This document shows, piece after piece, positions 17,257 to 26,313 of a DNA stretch of 45,827 nucleotides. The DNA is taken from NCBI RefSeq assembly GCF_014534645.1, contig NZ_JACVQF010000174.1, positions 1-45,827 on the forward strand, read 5' to 3'. The DNA comes from Streptomyces griseicoloratus (GTDB taxonomy: Bacteria > Actinomycetota > Actinomycetes > Streptomycetales > Streptomycetaceae). Under the pieces are notes generated by a model that saw only the letters and a list, made by a program, of their open reading frames with translations, had not been told where the DNA came from and did not search any database. Each line of letters begins with the position of its first letter. Positions within the stretch are counted from its first letter, which is position 1. The translations under genes and the position numbers were made by a program.

Positions 17257-17338
17257 AGGCGGCACCTTTCAGCGAGTCGACGAGGCCGAGAATGACCCCT
17301 GGTAGGCCCTTACCACATGTGACGCAGAACTCACCCCA

Positions 17339-18619
17339 TCAGCAGTTCATGTCCGGTTCACCCGCCGTCAGGTGGTATGCCGCGCGCTCGTCGAGCAGCA
17401 GCGGCACGAGGGCGCGCAGCGGCTGACGCAGCGGTACGCGGGCGCCGTCGCCGTCCGGGCGCACCCGTACGCCGTGCAGCGCGAGTTCGTCCTTCACCTC
17501 CGCGTACTGACCAGGGGTGAGCCGGTACCCGCAGGGCGGGTCCTGGATCACCTGGGCGGGGTCGGGCGGGTCGTTGTCCGCGCCGCCGACGTAGACCGGT
17601 CCGGTGTCGGCGAGGCCGGCCAGCCGGGCCGCGCCGGTCGCCGCCTCGATGCGTCCGCGGCGCTCGTCCGAGTAGGCGGACAGGCCGCGCAGCGCGGCGA
17701 GTTGGGAGGCGACCCGGCGCCGGTTGTTCAGTGCCTCGTCCCGCTGCTCGGCGTCCGTGAGGGCGTCGACACGGCTCTCGATGAGCAGGCCGACCGCGTG
17801 CTTGACGCCGGACATGTTGCGCAGGATGCGTTCCTGGCCGTCCCCGGCGGTCTGTTTGACCGGGTCGCCGGTGACGGGGTCGGTCCAGATGCCGTAGGTG
17901 CCGGTCGAGTAGCCGGCCCCCTCGGCGGCGGGGCGGACGTACGCCCGGGACAGGGTCTCGGCCTCGTCGTGGACCGCCGCGTCGGTGTTGAGGTTGCGGG
18001 GCCACAGGTCGAACAGGTCCTTGTCGTAGTACGGGGGTGTGGCCCCGTACTCGTGCAGGTCGTAGACGACGTCGGGGCGCCGGTCGCGGACCACGGCGGC
18101 CAGGGCGCGTGCCTCGGCCGTGCGCAGGGCGAGGTGGTCGCGGTTGACGTCCACCCCGTCGCCGTTGCCGCGGGTGTCGGCGGCCCGGCCGTCGGGGTTG
18201 GCGGTGGGGATCACCAGCACGGTCGTGCGGTCCAGGAAGCGCCGGGTCCGCCGGTCCTCGGCGTACGCGAGGTCGCGGACCGTGGACAGGCAGGCCTCGC
18301 GGCCGGAGGGTTCGTCGCCGTGCTGGCTGCACACGAGGAGCACCTTGTTCGGGGCGGAGTGCCTGCCGATCGTGACGAGTTGCAGCGGCCGGCCCTGTTT
18401 CGTGGTGCCGATGCGGTCGACGGCGACGCGGGCGCTCGCCCGGTCGGCGGCGGCGAGGAGGGCCTGTTCCTCGGGCTGGGTGGTCCAGCGGGCGCCGTGG
18501 GACTGCTCGAAGCCGGTGCGCGGCGGGGAGTGCGGGATACCGGCGGCCTGGGCCGGTGCCGCGACGAGCGACGCGGCGAGGGCGGCCGCGGTCAGGGTCA
18601 GGGCGTGGAAACGGTTCAC
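17339..18619 (-). CDS. Secreted M14 zinc carboxypeptidase
   Basis: A 426-residue secreted peptidase. The first ~26 residues form a signal peptide (hydrophobic core [15 protein letters not shown], then APAQA). Zinc ligands are seen as H100-G-D-E103 in SQHGDEPSG and H189 in YDLHEYG; the Arg-bearing VDVNRDH and the catalytic Glu in LLIESR (E281) complete the M14 active site. It should remove C-terminal residues from peptides outside the cell. Substrate preference is unclear. The GTG start overlaps the stop of the upstream X-Pro dipeptidyl-peptidase gene (GTGA), so both are translated from one mRNA. The C-terminal ~100 residues after the catalytic core have no domain I recognise. Confidence 0.88.
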   Translation of the reverse strand: MNRFHALTLTAAALAASLVAAPAQAAGIPHSPPRTGFEQSHGARWTTQPEEQALLAAADRASARVAVDRIGTTKQGRPLQLVTIGRHSAPNKVLLVCSQHGDEPSGREACLSTVRDLAYAEDRRTRRFLDRTTVLVIPTANPDGRAADTRGNGDGVDVNRDHLALRTAEARALAAVVRDRRPDVVYDLHEYGATPPYYDKDLFDLWPRNLNTDAAVHDEAETLSRAYVRPAAEGAGYSTGTYGIWTDPVTGDPVKQTAGDGQERILRNMSGVKHAVGLLIESRVDALTDAEQRDEALNNRRRVASQLAALRGLSAYSDERRGRIEAATGAARLAGLADTGPVYVGGADNDPPDPAQVIQDPPCGYRLTPGQYAEVKDELALHGVRVRPDGDGARVPLRQPLRALVPLLLDERAAYHLTAGEPDMNC

Positions 18620-20577
18620 TGGCCTCCGTCCGGGACGCGGTGGGTGGTGTGCGGCGCGGTCACGCCGTCGAGGGGCGTGACCGCGCCCGCCGAAGCGGCC
18701 GGTGCCGCGCCGGAGGTGGCCCGGGCGAACGCGGCCGTGCCGCCGACGAACGGTACGCGGGCCGACGTGCGGGAGAGGTCCAGGGTGAGCGTCGGCGTGT
18801 CGGCGGGCGGGTCGATGAGGTCCTTGTCGGTGCCCGCGACGATCAGCGCGAGGCGGTGGCCGGCCGGGACGACGTGGTCGGTGGCCGCCAGGTCCAGGGT
18901 GATGGTGTGGGCCTTGCCCGGGGTGAGCGGGACGCCCCGCCACTTGGACGCGTGGTTGCCGAGGTCGGCCCAGCCGCGGCTGACGACCGTGTACTCCACG
19001 TCGGCCGTCTTGGCCGCGGTCTCCTTGTAGCAGGCACTGTCGCCCGCGGTGCTCGCGCCCCAGCAGGTGCGGTCGGTGAGCGTGGTGATGCCCTCGCCGC
19101 CGTCGGCGTAGTCGCGGATCGTGTCGGGGCCGAGGTCGACGAGGACGGCGGAGAGATGGGCCGTCCGGGTGGTCGGGGTCGCGGTCACGGTCACCGTGGA
19201 GGAGCCGGACAGGCGCAGGTCGCGGCTGAGCGGACGGGTGACGAACCCGGCCTTGTGCGGGGTCGGCTCGTCGATGTGCGCGGCCCAGTCGGTCTCGCTC
19301 AGCGACGGGTCGTCGGTGAAGCTCTCACTGCCGCGGTTCGTGCGCAGGCCGAGGGTGCCGACGCCCGGCCGGTCGCCCTCGCCGGGGTGCAGCGTGGTGG
19401 TCCGCGTGCCGCGCGGCGGCCAGCTCTCGGAGGTGACCCACCGGTCGGGGCTGCGTTCGATGTCGGCCATGGGTTCGCGGTCGATGCCGTTGTCGTAGCC
19501 GAGGAGTTCGTGGTCGAACCAGCGGTGCAGGGTCTCGACCCACTCGGCGCGGCGGAAGTCGAACGGGTCGACGTGGCCGGTCTGAGAGAGCCAGATCTTG
19601 CGGTCGACGCCGTTCTTCGCCAGGGCGTCCCACCAGGGCCCGACGTGCTGCATGCGGACGTTGAGGTCCTGCATGCCGTGGACGAGGAAGACGCTCGCCC
19701 GGACCTTGCCCGCGTCCTTCACGTAGTCGCGTTCGGTCCACAGGCGCGTCCAGTCGCCGGTGCGGGGCGCGCCGTCGACGAGCCTTTGCTGGACGGCGTC
19801 GCACCGGGCGCGGGCGTCGGGGCTGTTGACGTAGTCCGACAGCCAGTCGGGGCCCGAGCCGTACAGCGGGGCGCCCTTGGTGAAGTAGTAGTCGTACCAG
19901 GAGGAGATCGCGGCGATGGGGACGATCGTCTCCAGGCCCTCGACGCCGGTGGCGGCGACGCCGTTGGCGATGGTGCCGTCCCAGCTCTTGCCGATCATCC
20001 CGGTGCGGCCGTTGGTCCAGGTGGCCGCGGCGCGCTCGGTGCCGGTGCGGGTGGTGTACGCCTTCGCACGGCCGTTCAGCCAGTCGACGACGGCCTTCGC
20101 GGACTGGATGTCGGAGCGGCCGCCGACGTCGACACAGCCGTCGGAGCGGTTGGTGCCGGCCAGGTCGACGCCGATGACGGCATAGCCGCGCGGCACGAAG
20201 TAGTTGTCGTAGAACAGCGGCATCTGGACGACGTCGCCGTCGGCGTCGTACGTCTTCTTCTGGCTCTCGTTGCCGCGCCCGCAGCAGGAGTAGTAGGGGC
20301 TGGCGTCCATGATGACCGGGATCTTCCGGCCCTGCCGCGCGGGTTCGCGCGGGCGGACGATGTCGACGGCGACCCGGTCGTCCTCGCCGTCGCCGTCCCC
20401 GTCGTATCCGGTGTCCACCCAGACGGCCTCACGGATGGCGTCGTCGTAGGAGTGGACGGGTTCGCTGCGGCTCGGGGCGGCCTCGGCCGCCGTGGGCGAG
20501 AGGAAGGCTGCCATGAGGGCGGCGGTGGCCGCCGTCGCGAGCGGTCTCCAGATCGTGAAGCGCATGCGTGTCGGCAT
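18616..20577 (-). CDS. Secreted Xaa-Pro dipeptidyl-peptidase (S15 family)
   Basis: A 653-residue secreted serine peptidase. A signal peptide covers about residues 1-34 (AAEAAP cleavage region). The alpha/beta-hydrolase triad is visible as S198 in GKSWDG, D304 in VHGMQDLNV and H335 in QTGHVDPF. The C-terminal ~230 residues form the beta-rich jelly-roll typical of S15/CocE enzymes. It should release X-Pro dipeptides from peptide N-termini. An acidic run ([14 protein letters not shown], about 55-68) could bind calcium. Start: ATG 20577 (MPTRMRF) is chosen; an internal ATG at 20565 is possible, and neither has a good Shine-Dalgarno. The gene is divergent from the M1 peptidase and overlaps the M14 gene. 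Confidence 0.9.
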   Translation of the reverse strand: MPTRMRFTIWRPLATAATAALMAAFLSPTAAEAAPSRSEPVHSYDDAIREAVWVDTGYDGDGDGEDDRVAVDIVRPREPARQGRKIPVIMDASPYYSCCGRGNESQKKTYDADGDVVQMPLFYDNYFVPRGYAVIGVDLAGTNRSDGCVDVGGRSDIQSAKAVVDWLNGRAKAYTTRTGTERAAATWTNGRTGMIGKSWDGTIANGVAATGVEGLETIVPIAAISSWYDYYFTKGAPLYGSGPDWLSDYVNSPDARARCDAVQQRLVDGAPRTGDWTRLWTERDYVKDAGKVRASVFLVHGMQDLNVRMQHVGPWWDALAKNGVDRKIWLSQTGHVDPFDFRRAEWVETLHRWFDHELLGYDNGIDREPMADIERSPDRWVTSESWPPRGTRTTTLHPGEGDRPGVGTLGLRTNRGSESFTDDPSLSETDWAAHIDEPTPHKAGFVTRPLSRDLRLSGSSTVTVTATPTTRTAHLSAVLVDLGPDTIRDYADGGEGITTLTDRTCWGASTAGDSACYKETAAKTADVEYTVVSRGWADLGNHASKWRGVPLTPGKAHTITLDLAATDHVVPAGHRLALIVAGTDKDLIDPPADTPTLTLDLSRTSARVPFVGGTAAFARATSGAAPAASAGAVTPLDGVTAPHTTHRVPDGGQ

Positions 20578-20776
20578 GCGCGGGACGGTACATCGGTCAA
20601 CTGCCGGGCAGAAGAGGGCATGCGGGAAGCGCACGGGGATCGTGAGGGAGCCGTGGCGGGTGTCGTATGACGGCCGGATGGCGATCGTGTGACAGCGGCG
20701 GCCATGGACACGGCTGGGCTGACAGGGACTCAATAGGATCCGAACAGACTTCCACCTCCTACCGTTTGGAGCCTTC

Positions 20777-22270
20777 GTGCACCGCAGAATCACCGTGCCG
20801 GCCGCACTGGGCGCCGCCTCCGTCATGCTGGCGATCCCGGCCTCGGCGGCGAGCCCCTCCACCGGCGCTCCGGGCATCGGCGACCCCTACTACCCGGCCT
20901 ACGGCAACGGCGGATACGACGTCTCCCACTACGACCTGCGCCTGAAGTACCAGCCGGCCACCGACCGGCTGGAGGGGACGGCGACGATCCTGGCGCGGAC
21001 CACCCAGGACCTGACACGCTTCAATCTGGACTTTCTGCTGGACGTCGGCGAGGTGAGGGTGAACGGCGCGAAGGCGTCCTTCGCGACCTCCGGCGAGCAC
21101 GAGCTGGAGATCACGCCGAAGAGCCCGCTGCGCAAGGGAACGCCCGTCACCGTCGTGGTCCGCTACAGCGGCGTGCCGTCGTCGGAGCAGGCGTACGGCT
21201 TCACCAGCTGGCACCGCACCCCGGACGGCGGTGTCGCCGCCAACGAGCCCGAGGCGGCCTGGTGGTGGTTCCCGAGCAACGACCACCCGCTCGACAAGGC
21301 CACCTACGACGTGTCCGTGCAGGTGCCGGACGGCACCCAGGCCATCTCCAACGGCACGCTCCAGTCGACCGTCTCGCGGCTCGGCTGGACCCGCTGGAAC
21401 TGGCGGTCCGACAAACCACAGGCCACCTACCTCGCGACGCTGGCCGTCGGCAGGTTCGACCTCACCACGGGTACCACCGAGGGCGGCATTCCGGTCGTCA
21501 ACGCGTACAGCAAGGACCTGGGCGCCCGCGACGGCGCGGCACGGGCCAGCGTGGAGCGGACCGGGGAGGTCGCCGACTGGCTGACCGGGTACTTCGGGCC
21601 CTACCCGTACAACGCGCTCGGCGGATACGTGCCGAACACGGACACCGGGTACGCGCTGGAGACGCAGACCCGGCCGTTCTACAGCCCGCGGCAGTTCGCG
21701 AACGGCTCGAACGTGTCCGTCGTCGTCCACGAGCTGGCCCACCAGTGGTACGGCGACCTCGTGTCCGTGCGCGGCTGGAAGGACATCTGGATCAACGAGG
21801 GCTTCGCGCGGTACGCGCAGTGGCTGTGGTCCGAGCACGAGGGCGAGGGCACGGCGCAGGAGCTGGCCGACTACACCTACGCCTCGCATCCGGCGGACGA
21901 CCCGTTCTGGACGGTGCGGCCCGGTGACCCGGGGCCGGAGAACCAGTTCGACATCGCCGTGTACGACCGGGGCGCGCTGGCCCTGCAGGCGCTGCGGAAC
22001 GAGATCGGCGACGAGGCGTTCTTCACCCTGCTGAAGGGCTGGCCGCAGAAGTACGCCCATGGCAACGCGTCCGTCGCCGACTTCCGGCGGTACGCCGAGG
22101 AGGTGACCGGCCGGCCGCTTGACGCGCTGTTCGACACCTGGCTGTACCAGCCGTCGAAGCCGGCCGCGCCGGCGGCGCGCGCGGCCGCCCTCGCGACGGC
22201 GTCGGACGCGCCCGCGCAGCCGAAGTCGTGGAAGAAGATCGCCGCGACGAACGACGTGCACGAGCACTGA
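20777..22270 (+). CDS. Secreted M1 family metallopeptidase (short form)
   Basis: A 497-residue secreted aminopeptidase-type protein. The signal peptide is residues 1-24 (MHRRITVPAALGAASVMLAI, then PASA). The gluzincin site is intact: H318-E319-L-A-H322 with E341 eighteen residues later (WINEGFARY), and the exopeptidase-like segment around TGYALETQTRP replaces the GAMEN loop. At under 500 residues it lacks the large C-terminal helical domain of PepN-type enzymes, so it is a short secreted M1. The GTG at 20777 follows GGAG by 5 nt. A hairpin terminator comes right after the stop. The Ala/Lys-rich C-terminal ~45 residues look like a disordered tail. Confidence 0.92.
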   Translation: MHRRITVPAALGAASVMLAIPASAASPSTGAPGIGDPYYPAYGNGGYDVSHYDLRLKYQPATDRLEGTATILARTTQDLTRFNLDFLLDVGEVRVNGAKASFATSGEHELEITPKSPLRKGTPVTVVVRYSGVPSSEQAYGFTSWHRTPDGGVAANEPEAAWWWFPSNDHPLDKATYDVSVQVPDGTQAISNGTLQSTVSRLGWTRWNWRSDKPQATYLATLAVGRFDLTTGTTEGGIPVVNAYSKDLGARDGAARASVERTGEVADWLTGYFGPYPYNALGGYVPNTDTGYALETQTRPFYSPRQFANGSNVSVVVHELAHQWYGDLVSVRGWKDIWINEGFARYAQWLWSEHEGEGTAQELADYTYASHPADDPFWTVRPGDPGPENQFDIAVYDRGALALQALRNEIGDEAFFTLLKGWPQKYAHGNASVADFRRYAEEVTGRPLDALFDTWLYQPSKPAAPAARAAALATASDAPAQPKSWKKIAATNDVHEH

Positions 22271-22272
22271 CG

Positions 22273-22291
22273 CGCCGGGTGCCGCCCGGCG
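22273..22291 (+). terminator. Hairpin after M1 peptidase gene
   Basis: CGCCGGG-TGCCG-CCCGGCG is a perfect 7-bp stem beginning 3 nt after the stop codon at 22268-22270. No T-tract follows. It probably ends the peptidase transcript ahead of the arginase-fold gene. Confidence 0.6.
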
Positions 22292-22360
22292 GTCTACGGT
22301 GGGTGCGTGCGCCGGGCGCGCGGACCGGCCGGCGCCGCCGGGCGGACGAAGGAGCCGGAC

Positions 22361-23248
22361 GTGCGGGACGTGGCGATCATCGAGGCTCCCTCCGTGCTGG
22401 GACTGCGGCCGAGCGGCGTCGAGGAGCTGCCGGAGGCGCTGGTCGGCGCCGGTCTGGCCGCCGGGCTCGGCGCGGTGCGGGCGGGCAGGGTCGAGCCGCC
22501 CGCCTACGACCCCGGGCGGGACCCGGAGACCGGGGTGCTCAATCCGGCCGGGATCGCCGCCTACACGGTCGCGCTGGCGGACGCCGTGGGCGGTGTCCTC
22601 GACGACGGCCGGTTCCCGCTGGTGCTGGGCGGTGACTGCAGCGTCCTGCTCGGCAATCTGCTGGCGCTGCGCCGCCGGGGGCGGTGCGGTCTGCTCTTCC
22701 TGGACGGCCACACCGACTTCTACCAGCCGTCGGCGGAGCCGGCCGGCGAGGCGGCCTCCATGGAGCTCGCCCTGGCGACCGGCCGCGGTCCCGGCGTCCT
22801 GACCCGCTTCGAGGGGCTCGGCCCGCTGGTGCGGGACGAGGACGTGGTCGCCTTCGGCTTCCGGGACACCGAGGAGTCCGCGGCCGCCAGGATGCAGCCG
22901 CTGCCGCCCGCGCTGCACGCGATGGACCTCGACGCGGTGCGGGACCTCGGCGCGGCGGAGGCGGCGCGCCGCGCGGTCGGGCTGCTGACCGGCGAGGGTC
23001 GCGGCGACGGGTTCTGGGTGCACCTGGACGCCGACGTACTGGACGACGCGGTCATGCCGGCGGTCGACTACCGGCAGCCCGGCGGGCTGGACCCGCGGGA
23101 GCTGGAGACCGTCCTGCGGACGGCGCTGTCCGGGCCGGGTGCGGCCGGCCTCGACGTGACGATCTTCAATCCCCGTATGGACCCGGACGGGTCCGCCGCG
23201 AGGCTGCTGACCGACTGCCTGCTGCGGGCGTTCGCCGCGCGGGACTGA
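22361..23248 (+). CDS. Arginase/ureohydrolase-fold family protein
   Basis: A 295-residue protein of the arginase/agmatinase fold. Metal-site motifs are recognisable: D115, H117 and D119 in FLDGHTDFY, and D223 and D225 in HLDADVLDDAVMP. The first motif reads GGDCS (C93) where true arginases and agmatinases have GGDHS; that His is a manganese ligand, so metal use or reaction may differ. The substrate is therefore left open among guanidino or amidino compounds. The GTG at 22361 is chosen for AAGGAG six bases upstream; an open frame extends to 22307. The convergent macrodomain gene ends 35 nt away. Confidence 0.82.
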   Translation: MRDVAIIEAPSVLGLRPSGVEELPEALVGAGLAAGLGAVRAGRVEPPAYDPGRDPETGVLNPAGIAAYTVALADAVGGVLDDGRFPLVLGGDCSVLLGNLLALRRRGRCGLLFLDGHTDFYQPSAEPAGEAASMELALATGRGPGVLTRFEGLGPLVRDEDVVAFGFRDTEESAAARMQPLPPALHAMDLDAVRDLGAAEAARRAVGLLTGEGRGDGFWVHLDADVLDDAVMPAVDYRQPGGLDPRELETVLRTALSGPGAAGLDVTIFNPRMDPDGSAARLLTDCLLRAFAARD

Positions 23249-23283
23249 CCTCGCCCGCTCCGGTGCCCGCCGGCCGGGCCGGG

Positions 23284-23760
23284 TCAGTCCTGGTCGTACA
23301 CCGTCACGGCGATGCCCCGTGCGACCAGCCGCTCGGTGATGAGCGGCTCGATCCGGGACCAGCTGCCCCCGGCCAGTCCGCAGCCTATGCGGGGCATGTG
23401 GACGGAGGCGTCCAGGGCGGTGGCCTCGTCGGCGAGGCGGGCAAGGGCCGTGTCGATCGCCTCGTAGCGGACGGGGACGCCCTTGCTGCCGGTTCTGATG
23501 CCGCGCTGGCCGATCATGTTGGCCACCCACACGTACGGCTCGACCCGGACCAGCTGGACGGCGCCCAGCGCGAAGTCGTTCGCCGCGCGGTCGCGATGCC
23601 AGGCGCGGTAGGCCGCCTCCGGCTCCGGCCAGCGGCGCGAGACGGCCAGGACGAAGCCCTTGCCCCAGCCGCCCAGGTCGTTGCAGACATGGGCGATCAC
23701 TTTGACGCCCTTCACCGACGGGACGGTGGCGTCACCCCGGACGTACGTGATCTCCGACAT
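23284..23760 (-). CDS. Macrodomain protein (ALC1/TARG1-like, putative ADP-ribosyl hydrolase)
   Basis: A 158-residue single macrodomain. The ligand-binding blocks are visible: VIAHVCNDLGGWGKGFVLAV near the N-terminus (about 21-40), the QRGIRTGSKGVPVRYEAI loop, and MPRIGCGLAGGSW near the C-terminus. TARG1-type enzymes remove ADP-ribose from acidic residues and use an Asp in the GCGLD loop; here that position is Ala and the loop has Ser, so the protein may bind ADP-ribose or hydrolyse it by another residue. It starts at ATG 23760 and is probably leaderless: its -10 ends 6 nt upstream and belongs to a perfect RecA-independent DNA-damage promoter element, which points to a role in damage response. 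The permease gene ends 42 nt upstream. Confidence 0.85.
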   Translation of the reverse strand: MSEITYVRGDATVPSVKGVKVIAHVCNDLGGWGKGFVLAVSRRWPEPEAAYRAWHRDRAANDFALGAVQLVRVEPYVWVANMIGQRGIRTGSKGVPVRYEAIDTALARLADEATALDASVHMPRIGCGLAGGSWSRIEPLITERLVARGIAVTVYDQD

Positions 23761-23766
23761 GACGCC

Positions 23767-23789
23767 ACCCTAGGGGCCGCCACTGACAA
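23767..23789 (-). promoter_or_regulatory. RecA-independent DNA-damage (PafBC-type) promoter of the macrodomain gene
   Basis: On the minus strand TTGTCAGTG (23789-23781), 8 nt and TAGGGT (23772-23767) match the consensus TTGTCRGTG-N8-TANNNT at every fixed position. Six bases separate the -10 from the ATG, so the transcript would be leaderless. This element is known from mycobacteria and other actinobacteria as the RecA-independent damage promoter recognised with PafBC. Confidence 0.75.
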
Positions 23790-23802
23790 CGGCCCCGGCC
23801 TG

Positions 23803-25269
23803 CTAGTTCGTCAGCTCGGACAGCTCCCTGTCGGTGTTCCGCACGACCCGGCGGCGCACGCCGAACCAGCCGGCGACCAGCATCAGCGCGATCAGGGGGA
23901 TGAGCAGCAGGGTCTTGCGGCCGACCTCGGGGTCGTTCCACATCATGCCGAGGCAGGCCAGCAGGAAGGCGATCGTGGCGATCTCCGTGACCGGGCTGCC
24001 GGGCAGGCGGAAGTGCGGCCGGGTGACCTGGCCCGCGCGGGCGCGGCGGACGAAGATCAGGTGGCAGATCATGATGATCACCCAGGTGCTGATGATGCCC
24101 AGGGAGGCCACGTTCAGGACGATCTCGAAGGCCTGGCTCGGCATCAGGTAGTTCAGACCGACGCCGAGCACGCACACCGCGCAGGTCAGCAGGATGCCGC
24201 CGTAGGGGACCTGGCTGCGGCTCATCACGCGGGTGAACTTCGGCGCGGAACCCGCCATCGCCATGGAGCGCAGGATGCGGCCGGTGGAGTACAGGCCGGA
24301 GTTCAGGGAGGACATCGCGGCGGTCAGGACGACCAGGTTCATCACGTCGCCGGCCGCCGGGACGCCGATCTTGGACAGCACCGTGACGAAGGGGCTCTGG
24401 TCACCCGAGTAGACCGAGCCGGGCAGCAGCAGGGCCAGCAGGACGACCGAGCCGACGTAGAAGAGGCCGACGCGCCACATGATCGAGTTCACCGCGCGCG
24501 GGACGACCTTCTCCGGCTCGGCGGTCTCGCCGGCGGCGACGCCGACCAGCTCCAGGGCCGCGTAGGCGAAGATCACGCCCTGCATGACCAGGACGACGGG
24601 CATCAGACCGTGCGGGAAGACACCGCCGTGGTCGGTGATCATGCTCAGGCCCGGGGTGTGGCCGCCCACGTCGTGCTGGGTGGCCAGCAGGAAGATGCCG
24701 ATCAGCATGAAGCCGACGAGCGTGGCGACCTTGATGATCGCGAACCAGAACTCCATCTCGCCGAAGATCTTCACCGAGATGAGGTTCACGGCCAGCACGA
24801 CGGCGAGCGCGATCAGGGCGAGCACCCACTGCGGGATGCTCGTGAACAGGCTCCAGTAGTGCGTGTAGAGCGCGATCGCGGTGATGTCCGCGATTCCGGT
24901 CGTCGACCAGTTCAGGAAGTACATCCAGCCGGCGACGTACGCGCCCTTCTCGCCCAGGAACTCGCGCGCGTACGACACGAAGGAGCCGGACGAGGGCCGG
25001 TAGAGGACGAGCTCGCCGAGCGCCCTGACGACGAAGAAGGCGAAGACGCCGCAGACGAGATACGCCAGCGCGAGCGCCGGACCCGCGTCGTGGAGGCGCC
25101 CTCCGGCGCCGAGGAAGAGGCCGGTACCGATGGCGCCGCCGATGGCGATCATGTTGACGTGGCGCGCCTTGAGGTCCTTGCTGTAGCCGGCGTCGCCCGC
25201 GTCCGCGGGCGTCGCAGTCGCCTCGGGGTGGGCGGCGACCTGTGCCGTGTACACGGCGTCCTTGCTCAC
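23803..25269 (-). CDS. Amino acid permease (APC family, L-asparagine-permease-like)
   Basis: A 488-residue APC transporter with about 12 transmembrane spans. The first membrane segment is typical of the amino-acid transporter subfamily: [20 protein letters not shown], then LGAGGRL. Conserved downstream blocks include [20 protein letters not shown] and the [20 protein letters not shown] loop. Length and sequence are close to AnsP/GABA-permease-type proteins; L-asparagine is my preferred substrate but other neutral amino acids are possible. The start is GTG 25269; the open frame to 25392 is non-coding. The gene is divergent from the MerR regulator with 266 nt between starts, in which I find no certain promoter for it. 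Confidence 0.88.
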   Translation of the reverse strand: MSKDAVYTAQVAAHPEATATPADAGDAGYSKDLKARHVNMIAIGGAIGTGLFLGAGGRLHDAGPALALAYLVCGVFAFFVVRALGELVLYRPSSGSFVSYAREFLGEKGAYVAGWMYFLNWSTTGIADITAIALYTHYWSLFTSIPQWVLALIALAVVLAVNLISVKIFGEMEFWFAIIKVATLVGFMLIGIFLLATQHDVGGHTPGLSMITDHGGVFPHGLMPVVLVMQGVIFAYAALELVGVAAGETAEPEKVVPRAVNSIMWRVGLFYVGSVVLLALLLPGSVYSGDQSPFVTVLSKIGVPAAGDVMNLVVLTAAMSSLNSGLYSTGRILRSMAMAGSAPKFTRVMSRSQVPYGGILLTCAVCVLGVGLNYLMPSQAFEIVLNVASLGIISTWVIIMICHLIFVRRARAGQVTRPHFRLPGSPVTEIATIAFLLACLGMMWNDPEVGRKTLLLIPLIALMLVAGWFGVRRRVVRNTDRELSELTN

Positions 25270-25522
25270 GGGTGGTTCCACTCTCTGGTGCGCCCGGGCC
25301 GGGTGCGCCCGGGTCGTCCGTACAGTGACACGGCCCGCACCACCCATCGCGGCACAGACCAATGCAGCACTTTCCCATGACGCTCCGCTCATACGCGGTG
25401 GTTCATGTCACAGAGCGTTACTTCTCACACGATCCCCTCTCGGGCTTGCGTGATGATCACCGGGTTTTCACACCGCGGTCATCGAGGGGGCCCGTGAGGT
25501 TTCGCAGCATTGGTGAGACAGC

Positions 25523-25528
25523 GATACT
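25523..25528 (+). promoter_or_regulatory. Leaderless -10 box GATACT before MerR gene
   Basis: GATACT is followed by 7 nt and the ATG of the MerR gene. CAGC and GCTG flank it (25519-25532), a short dyad over the -10 that could allow autoregulation. No Shine-Dalgarno or clear -35 is present. Confidence 0.4.
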
Positions 25529-25535
25529 GCTGAAC

Positions 25536-26294
25536 ATGACGACGCCCGACACCGAGGAGCCGACCCTCACGATCGACGAGCTGGCCGCGCGGGCCGGGGT
25601 CACGGTGCGCACGGTCCGCTTCTACGGCACCAAGGGGCTGCTGCCCCCGCCGGCGATCGGTCCGCGCCGGGTGGGGCACTACGGCAGGGAGCACCTGGCC
25701 CGGCTGGCGCTGATCGAGGAGCTGCAGCACCAGGGCATGACGCTCGCGGCGATCGAGCGGTACCTCGGGCAGCTGCCGCCCGGGCTGACCGCGCACGACC
25801 TCGCCCTGCATCGCGCGGTGGTGGCCTCGTGGGCGCCGGACACGGTGGAGACCCTCGGCCGGGAGGAGCTGGACCGGCGGGCGGGCCGGCCGCTGAGCGA
25901 CGAGGAGGTGGATCGGCTCGCGGCGATGGACGTCCTCGCGCGGGACGGGGACGCCTACCGCGTCGACGCCGGGCTGCTCCGGCTCGGCGTCGAGCTGCTC
26001 GACGTGCCCCTGTCCCACGAGACGGTCCTCGCCGCCCGCACGGCCCTCCTCGACCACTCCCGCGCCGCCGCCCGCGATCTGTCCAGGCTGCTGCGCGACG
26101 CGGTCGCCGAACGCGACGCGCGGGACGTGAAGTCCCTGTCCGCCCACATGCACCCGCTGGTGGTGCAGGCGCTGCTGACCACGTTCCAGCGGTCGCTGCG
26201 GGAGGAGCTGCGGGCGTGGCTCGACGGGGACGGCGAGGAGGACGGGGAGCGGCCCGGCGGCGCGGACGAGGGGTCCGGCCGCCCGGACCGGTGA
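25536..26294 (+). CDS. MerR family transcriptional regulator
   Basis: A 252-residue regulator. Residues ~9-75 are a MerR winged helix (LTIDELAARAGVTVRTVRFY, then GTKGLLPPP). The rest is helical and ends in a Gly/Glu/Asp-rich tail of ~30 residues. The C-terminal half has no Cys cluster of metal-sensing MerR proteins, so the signal is probably an organic ligand. It is convergent with the acyl-CoA multienzyme gene (19 nt between stops) and divergent from the permease; a role in either is only suggested by position. The ATG at 25536 is used because the leaderless -10 lies 7 nt upstream; the frame is open to 25362 but those residues look non-coding. Confidence 0.85.
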   Translation: MTTPDTEEPTLTIDELAARAGVTVRTVRFYGTKGLLPPPAIGPRRVGHYGREHLARLALIEELQHQGMTLAAIERYLGQLPPGLTAHDLALHRAVVASWAPDTVETLGREELDRRAGRPLSDEEVDRLAAMDVLARDGDAYRVDAGLLRLGVELLDVPLSHETVLAARTALLDHSRAAARDLSRLLRDAVAERDARDVKSLSAHMHPLVVQALLTTFQRSLREELRAWLDGDGEEDGERPGGADEGSGRPDR

Positions 26295-26313
26295 CCGGCG
26301 TTGGTCCGGCGGC

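Noticed and set aside
17300-17315. TGGTA/TACCA dyad upstream of the BCCT transporter gene as an operator
   Set aside because: Only five base pairs, with a GC-rich centre; too weak to list as a feature.
25380-25440. Possible GlnR (nitrogen) site before the amino-acid permease (GTAAC and GTGACA blocks on the minus strand)
   Set aside because: Spacing and the second half do not fit GTNAC-N6-GAAAC; only one half-site is acceptable.
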